Of a DNA stretch of 11,732 nucleotides, positions 7,854 to 11,732 are shown one piece after another. Numbering within the stretch: the stretch's first letter is position 1; every line of letters begins with the position of its first letter. This DNA comes from DUSC01 sp964371125 (lineage in GTDB: Bacteria > Pseudomonadota > Alphaproteobacteria > Rhizobiales > Rhizobiaceae). Under the pieces are notes generated by a model, which was not told where the DNA came from, did not search any database, and worked only from the letters and a program-made list of their open reading frames with translations. The position numbers and the translations under genes were made by a program. Location of the stretch: positions 1 through 11,732 of the forward strand of contig CAYJMY010000158.1 of the NCBI GenBank assembly GCA_964371125.1, read 5' to 3'.

Positions 7854-9443
7854 ATGTCGAGACGTTTCGATCGCCCGGGCCGCTCGCCCGTCATCGCCGA
7901 GAACGGCATGGCCGCCACGTCGCATCCGCTGGCGACGGCCACCGCGCTCGCGGTGCTGAAAGAAGGCGGCAACGCCGTCGACGCGGCCATCGCCGCCTCG
8001 GCGACGCTGGTCGTGGTCGAGCCGCACATGACCGGGATCGGCGGCGACTGTTTCGCCATCGTCGCCGAGCCGGACGGCTCGATTCATGGCCTCAACGGCT
8101 CGGGACGGGCGCCGGGCACGGCCGAGGCGGAACGCTACCGCGCGCTCGGCCACAGGGTCATGCCCGAGTTCGGGCCGCTGTCGGTCACGGTGCCCGGCGC
8201 GATCAAGGCGTGGGAGACGCTGCTCGGCCGCTTCGGCACGTTCGGCTTCGACCGGCTGTTCGCCGACGCGATCCGCTATGCCGAGGAGGGGTTCGCCGTC
8301 CACGCCCGCGTCGCCAGCGACTGGGAGCGGGTGGCGCCGCGGCTGGCGGCCGACGCGGGCGGGAGAAAACACTTCCTCGCCGCCGGCGAAGCGCCGCGCC
8401 ACGGCTCGCGCTTCCGCGCCCCGGGGCTGGCGGCGACGCTACGCGCCATCGCCGGCGGCGGCGCCAAGGCTTTCTACGAGGGCGGCATCGCCGCGGAGAT
8501 GGCGGCGACGGTGCGGGATCACGGCGGTTTCCTAAGCGAGGACGACCTCGCCGCGGTGACGGCCGACTGGGTGGCGCCGATCGCGGTGAACTATCGCGGC
8601 CACGACGTGCACGAGATCCCGCCGAACGGGCAGGGCATCACGGCGCTGATCCTCCTCAACCTGCTCGACCGGCTGGGCGCGTCAGGTCTCGCGCCCGACA
8701 GCGGCGAACGCTGGCATCTCGAGATCGAGGCCGGGCGCCTCGCCTTCTCGGTGCGCGACCATCTCGTCGCCGACCCGGCGACGATGACGTCGACGCCGCA
8801 GCAGCTGCTGTCTAAGGCCTTCACTGAGCGGCTGGCGGAGGGCTTCGACCCGGCGCGGCGCAATGCCGACGTTCGGCTGCCGGACCTGCCGCGCGCCGAC
8901 ACGATCTACCTGACCGTCGTCGACCGCGAGCGGCGTGCCGTGTCGTTCATCAATTCGGTCTACGACAGCTTCGGCTCGGGCGTGGTCACGCCGAATTCGG
9001 CGATCGCGCTGCAGAACCGCGGCGCCTGCTTCTCGCTGGTCGAAGGCCACCCCAACGAACTCGGGCCGCGAAAGCGGCCGATGCACACGATCATCCCGGC
9101 GATGACGACCCGCGACGGCGAGGCGGCGATCGCGTTTGGCGTGATGGGCGGCGACTACCAGCCGATGGGACACGCGCACGTGCTGTCGAACATGCTCGAC
9201 CACGGCATGGACCCGCAGGCGGCGATCGACCATCCGCGCCTGTTCTGGGGCGAGGACGGCGTGCTCGAGGCGGAGTCGGGCATCGACGCGGGCGTTCGCG
9301 CCGCGCTCGCGGCCAGGGGCCACGCGGTCCGCGACGCGGAACGGCCGCATGGCGGAGGCCAAGCGATCGTCATCGACCGGCAGAGCGGATTCCTGATCGC
9401 CGGCTCCGACCCGCGCAAGGACGGTCTGGCGCTGGGCTGGTAG
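7854..9443 (+). CDS. gamma-glutamyltransferase-like N-terminal-nucleophile amidohydrolase
   Basis: Belongs to the GGT fold, proenzymes that cleave themselves to expose a catalytic threonine. Seen: 529 residues, without a signal peptide, so probably cytosolic, unlike classical GGT. N-terminal family blocks are GMAATSHPLAT (18-28), GGNAVDAAIAA (38-48), EPHMTGIGGDCF (56-67) and NGSGRAPG (81-88). PPNGQGI is at 256-262. The predicted cleavage site precedes T350 in RADTIYLTVVD, followed by AVSFINSVYDSFGSGVV (362-378) and NRGACFSL (388-395). The oxyanion GG is in GVMGGDYQPMGH (429-440). GPRKRPMHTIIPAM (404-417) lacks the SSMSP serines of typical GGT. That pattern is closer to the YwrD/HpxW-type relatives, and HpxW hydrolyses oxamate, so a GGT activity should not be assumed. 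The ATG is preceded by GAGG; an in-frame extension is not needed. Confidence 0.88.
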   Translation: MSRRFDRPGRSPVIAENGMAATSHPLATATALAVLKEGGNAVDAAIAASATLVVVEPHMTGIGGDCFAIVAEPDGSIHGLNGSGRAPGTAEAERYRALGHRVMPEFGPLSVTVPGAIKAWETLLGRFGTFGFDRLFADAIRYAEEGFAVHARVASDWERVAPRLAADAGGRKHFLAAGEAPRHGSRFRAPGLAATLRAIAGGGAKAFYEGGIAAEMAATVRDHGGFLSEDDLAAVTADWVAPIAVNYRGHDVHEIPPNGQGITALILLNLLDRLGASGLAPDSGERWHLEIEAGRLAFSVRDHLVADPATMTSTPQQLLSKAFTERLAEGFDPARRNADVRLPDLPRADTIYLTVVDRERRAVSFINSVYDSFGSGVVTPNSAIALQNRGACFSLVEGHPNELGPRKRPMHTIIPAMTTRDGEAAIAFGVMGGDYQPMGHAHVLSNMLDHGMDPQAAIDHPRLFWGEDGVLEAESGIDAGVRAALAARGHAVRDAERPHGGGQAIVIDRQSGFLIAGSDPRKDGLALGW

Positions 9444-9451
9444 GCGGGGCC

Positions 9452-9469
9452 GCCGCGACGCGGCATTTT
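9452..9469 (+). terminator. possible weak terminator after the GGT-like gene
   Basis: GCCGC (9452-9456) pairs with GCGGC (9460-9464) over a 3-base loop and is followed by ATTTT. The stem is only five pairs and the T run is short, so it is a weak candidate for the end of the GGT-like transcript. Another palindrome, CCCGGTTCCGGG (9535-9546), lies just beyond the phaR stop but has no T tract on either side. Confidence 0.35.
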
Positions 9470-9559
9470 CCCGCCGCCGTACCTCCACCCCGGTCAGTTC
9501 AGGCGAGGGGTACTCAAATGCGATTGTCCCGCCCCCGGTTCCGGGTGGACAGGTTGCCG

Positions 9560-10168
9560 TCAGCCCATCGAGTCGATCTTCCGCTGCATGGCGGCGATCT
9601 GGTCCTTCAGTTCCTGGAGTTCGGCCGACTTGGCCGTAGGCTCCTTCGCGGCCGGCTCCTTCGCCGGCGGCTCGGCGGACGCGCCGGCCGGCGGGAAGGG
9701 CGAGAACATGCGCATGGCGTTCTGGAACATCTCCATGTTGCGGCGCGTCTGTTCCTCCAGCGCCTTCATCGGCGCGGCCATCTTCATCACGTCGATCGGC
9801 GCCTTGCCGAACGTCGTCTTCATCTGCTCGCGCAGCCGCTCCTGCTCCTTGGAGAAGGCGATCATCGACTGCTCGAGGAAGCTCGGCACGATCATCTGCA
9901 TCTGGTCGCCGTAGAAGGCGATCAACTGGCGCAGGAACGGAATGGGCAGCATGTTCTGCCCTTCCTTGTTTTCCAGTTCGAAGATGATCTGGGTGAGGAC
10001 GGGATGGGTTATGTCGTCGCCGGACTTGGCGTCGAGAACGGTGAATTCTTCCCCCTTCTTCACCATCTCGGCCAGGTCTTCGAGCGTCACGTAAGTGCTG
10101 GTGCCGGTGTTGTAGAGGCGGCGATTGGCGTATTTCTTGATGATCACCGGTTCGTTTTTAGCGGGCAT
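9560..10168 (-). CDS. phaR: polyhydroxyalkanoate synthesis repressor PhaR
   Basis: A DNA-binding repressor that also binds polyhydroxyalkanoate granules: with no polymer it represses phasin and pha genes, and growing granules titrate it off DNA. Seen: 202 residues. The N-terminal domain, about 8-67, begins IIKKYANRRLYNTGTSTYVT, the signature of the family, and continues through DLAEMVKKGEEFTVLDAKSGDDIT. The central accumulation-regulator region, about 72-125, contains LPIPFLRQLIAFYG. A Pro/Ala/Lys-rich linker with KEP repeats (about 159-180) precedes a short predicted coiled coil, SAELQELKDQIAAMQRKID (181-199). The ATG at 10166-10168 has a strong GGGAGG six bases upstream. It is divergent from phaA, the usual neighbour, and the control region between them has candidate operators, so autoregulation is likely. 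AniA is a synonym in rhizobia. Confidence 0.95.
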   Translation of the reverse strand: MPAKNEPVIIKKYANRRLYNTGTSTYVTLEDLAEMVKKGEEFTVLDAKSGDDITHPVLTQIIFELENKEGQNMLPIPFLRQLIAFYGDQMQMIVPSFLEQSMIAFSKEQERLREQMKTTFGKAPIDVMKMAAPMKALEEQTRRNMEMFQNAMRMFSPFPPAGASAEPPAKEPAAKEPTAKSAELQELKDQIAAMQRKIDSMG

Positions 10169-10218
10169 TCACATCCTCCCGGAAGTCCGCTGCGCCGGTT
10201 TCCGGACAGCGGCATGCG

Positions 10219-10244
10219 TTGCGCTTGAATGAGGATATGCGCAA
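10219..10244. promoter_or_regulatory. inverted repeat over the predicted phaR promoter
   Basis: TTGCGC (10219-10224) and GCGCAA (10239-10244) form a perfect 6-base inverted repeat with 14 bases between. It covers the predicted -10 element and start region of phaR, so a bound regulator there would block transcription. PhaR itself is one candidate, but the sequence is not the CTGC/GCAG type described for related proteins. Confidence 0.3.
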
Positions 10245-10261
10245 AAGTGCCGCAAATCCAA
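10232..10261 (-). promoter_or_regulatory. possible phaR promoter
   Basis: On the minus strand, TTGGAT (10261-10256) and TATCCT (10237-10232) are spaced by 18 bases, with three and four consensus matches respectively. The leader to the phaR ATG would be about 55-60 bases. It is a weak match; the location fits the gene but the elements are not strong. Confidence 0.3.
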
Positions 10262-10310
10262 GCGGTTTGTGCAGTGCGGAAGCGGAGCCGTGCGGCCGCG
10301 GCCGAAAAAA

Positions 10311-10358
10311 TGCTGCGCAGCAAAGATGCAGCATGGCCGCAGCATGGGCAGCGCCTGC
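10311..10358. promoter_or_regulatory. GCAGCA repeat array, candidate PhaR operator
   Basis: A perfect 12-base palindrome, TGCTGCGCAGCA (10311-10322), opens a run of three GCAGCA words at 10317, 10328 and 10339, exactly 11 bases apart. It ends in GCAG-CGC-CTGC (10348-10358). PhaR proteins of Rhodobacter and Paracoccus are reported to recognise paired CTGC/GCAG half-sites, so this cluster, midway between phaR and phaA, is the best operator candidate. The 11-base phasing puts the words on one face of the helix. Binding is inference. Confidence 0.5.
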
Positions 10359-10391
10359 GCCGGACGCGCCGGCGCGGGTCGCGTTTCCGGT

Positions 10392-10405
10392 TTGACTTGG
10401 GTCAT
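10392..10405 (+). promoter_or_regulatory. FNR/FixK-like box or -35 region upstream of phaA
   Basis: TTGAC-TTGG-GTCAT is an inverted repeat with a 4-base centre. It differs from the FixK-type pattern TTGAC-N4-GTCAA at one base. It lies 66-79 bases upstream of the phaA ATG. TTGACT could instead be a -35 element, but no good -10 stands 16-18 bases downstream (AAGAAA). An oxygen-responsive regulator of the FNR/FixK family is plausible but unproven. Confidence 0.35.
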
Positions 10406-10470
10406 GGAAAGGGCAAGAAACGGCGCTATCCACGCTTTTACCAGCGTCTTCCTTGAACCCGGAGATGAGC

Positions 10471-11658
10471 ATGTCCGCCTCAAACGCCATCGTCGTCGCC
10501 AGCGCCGCCCGCACAGCGGTCGGTTCCTTCAACGGCGCCTTCGCCAACACACCGGCGCACGAACTCGGGGCCGCGGTCATCCAGGAACTGCTGGCGCGCG
10601 CCGGAGTCGAGGCAGCCGAGGTCGACGAGGTCATCCTCGGCCAGGTCCTGACGGCCGGCCAGGGTCAGAATCCGGCGCGCCAGGCCGCGATCGCCGCCGG
10701 CCTTCCCATCGAGACCACCGCATGGGGGTTGAACCAGGTGTGCGGCTCGGGCCTGCGCGCCATCGCCATCGGCATGCAGCAGATCGCCGCCGGCGACGCC
10801 AAGGTCATCGTGGCCGGCGGCCAGGAATCGATGTCGCTGTCGACGCACTGCCAGCATCTGCGCGCCGGCACCAAGATGGGCGACATCAAGCTCATCGACA
10901 CGATGATCAAGGACGGGCTGTGGGACGCCTTCAACGGCTACCACATGGGCAACACGGCCGAGAACGTGGCGCGCCAGTTCCAGATCACCCGCGACGAGCA
11001 GGACCGGTTCGCGCTCGCCTCGCAGAACAAGGCCGAGGCCGCGCAGAAGGCCGGCCGCTTCAAGGACGAGATCGTCCCCTTCACCATCAAGGGCCGCAAG
11101 GGCGACACGATCGTCGATTCCGACGAATACATCCGCCTCGGCGCGACGCTCGACGCCATGCAGAAGCTGAAGCCCGCCTTCGACAAGGACGGCACGGTGA
11201 CGGCGGCCAACGCGTCGGGCCTCAATGACGGCGCGGCCGGCGCGCTGCTGATGACCGAGGCCGAGGCGGCCCGGCGCGGCATCACCCCGCTCGCCCGCAT
11301 CGTCTCTTGGGCGACCGCCGGCGTCGATCCCGCGGTGATGGGAACCGGCCCGATCCCGGCGTCGAAGCGGGCGCTGGAGAAGGCCGGCTGGACGGCCGCC
11401 GACCTCGACCTGGTCGAGGCCAACGAGGCCTTCGCGGCCCAGGCCTGCGCGGTCAACAAGGGCGTTGGCTGGAACCCGGAGATCGTCAACGTCAACGGCG
11501 GCGCCATCGCCATCGGCCATCCGATCGGCGCCTCGGGCGCGCGCATCTTCAACACGCTGGTCCACGAGATGAAGCGCCGCGGCGCCAAGAAGGGCCTCGC
11601 CACGCTGTGCATCGGCGGCGGCATGGGCGTGGCCATGTGCGTCGAGGCGATGGGATGA
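10471..11658 (+). CDS. phaA: acetyl-CoA acetyltransferase (beta-ketothiolase)
   Basis: Condenses two acetyl-CoA to acetoacetyl-CoA, the first step of polyhydroxybutyrate synthesis; a cytosolic tetramer in characterised relatives. Seen: 395 residues, the standard thiolase II length. C91 in NQVCGSGLRA is the acyl-accepting cysteine; NEAF is at 318-321; H350 is in GGAIAIGHPIGASGAR; C380 is in CIGGGMG, the base. GHPIGASGAR and the CoA-binding loop region (about 120-250) are intact. The start is the ATG at 10471, with GGAG six bases upstream. A TTG at 10453 and an ATG at 10465 are in frame but would place the ribosome site inside or against the start. Divergence from phaR and the missing further gene both indicate that phaB should follow. 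PhaA is preferred over a degradative thiolase (AtoB) because of the phaR neighbour. Confidence 0.95.
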   Translation: MSASNAIVVASAARTAVGSFNGAFANTPAHELGAAVIQELLARAGVEAAEVDEVILGQVLTAGQGQNPARQAAIAAGLPIETTAWGLNQVCGSGLRAIAIGMQQIAAGDAKVIVAGGQESMSLSTHCQHLRAGTKMGDIKLIDTMIKDGLWDAFNGYHMGNTAENVARQFQITRDEQDRFALASQNKAEAAQKAGRFKDEIVPFTIKGRKGDTIVDSDEYIRLGATLDAMQKLKPAFDKDGTVTAANASGLNDGAAGALLMTEAEAARRGITPLARIVSWATAGVDPAVMGTGPIPASKRALEKAGWTAADLDLVEANEAFAAQACAVNKGVGWNPEIVNVNGGAIAIGHPIGASGARIFNTLVHEMKRRGAKKGLATLCIGGGMGVAMCVEAMG

Positions 11659-11672
11659 GTCGGTCGTTTTTC

Positions 11673-11732
11673 GTGGGGCCGGGGGGGGGGGGCGCCGCCG
11701 TTTAGGCCCCCGCCCCCCGCCCGCCCCACCAA
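11673..11732. other. poly-G/poly-C foldback at the window end
   Basis: After the phaA stop the sequence changes character. A run of 12 G (11681-11692) is followed by C-rich sequence to the end. GTGGGGC (11673-11679) and GCCCCAC (11723-11729) are perfectly complementary, so the last 60 bases fold back on themselves. No coding signal is visible. It may be a contig-edge or sequencing artefact rather than biology; it is not a typical intrinsic terminator because no T run follows. Confidence 0.6.

Noticed and set aside
8682..9488. Minus-strand frame (268 codons) opposite the GGT-like gene
   Set aside because: Shadow frame with Arg-rich, low-complexity translation; the sense gene is intact over the same stretch.
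9535..9546. CCCGGTTCCGGG palindrome after phaR as a terminator
   Set aside because: No T tract follows on the phaR strand, and a 5-pair stem with a 2-base loop is sterically poor.
10480..11565. Long minus-strand frame (361 codons) across phaA
   Set aside because: Antisense shadow of an intact thiolase gene; the composition is skewed and no motif is present.

Overview
The window is a GC-rich, densely packed chromosomal segment of an alphaproteobacterium, most likely a member of the Hyphomicrobiales (Rhizobiales). Three things point there: the G+C-rich codon use; the protein types (IspG and IspA of the non-mevalonate isoprenoid route, a monofunctional transglycosylase MtgA of rhizobial type, the PhaR repressor); and the ribosomal protein L32 gene lying a few kilobases from phaR and phaA, a neighbourhood I recall from rhizobial chromosomes. 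This is core-genome territory. I see no tRNA, rRNA, CRISPR array, transposase, phage gene or attachment site.

Layout. Positions 1-2060 (+) hold the end of ispG, a secreted lytic transglycosylase with a SPOR domain that overlaps ispG by 32 bases, and a SAM-dependent methyltransferase four bases further on; the three look like one transcription unit. It meets, convergently and with only 7 bases between the stops, a large hybrid histidine kinase (2068-4389, -) with two receiver domains. Upstream of the kinase on the same strand is ispA (4534-5451, -), and divergent from ispA is mtgA (5609-6313, +). Next come rpmF (6469-6651, +) with its own promoter, a structured leader and an intrinsic terminator, and a small four-helix membrane protein (6793-7200, +). 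A GlcG/HbpS-family gene (7219-7650, -) is divergent from a gamma-glutamyltransferase-like gene (7854-9443, +), with a palindromic element between them. Finally the polyhydroxyalkanoate locus: phaR (9560-10168, -) and phaA (10471-11658, +) diverge from a 302-base control region. The expected phaB is not reached, because the last 74 bases run into a poly-G/poly-C foldback that may be an assembly edge.

How the genes fit together. IspG and IspA supply the isoprenoid chain used, among other things, for the undecaprenyl lipid carrier. MtgA polymerises glycan strands from that carrier, and the lytic transglycosylase cleaves them, so the left half has a cell-envelope theme. The right half concerns carbon storage: PhaA makes acetoacetyl-CoA for polyhydroxybutyrate, and PhaR senses the polymer and represses the genes.

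I do not find a new multi-gene system. The most worthwhile leads are a helically phased GCAGCA repeat and an FNR/FixK-like box between phaR and phaA, a GGT-like enzyme lacking the usual gamma-glutamyl-binding serines, and the rpmF leader.
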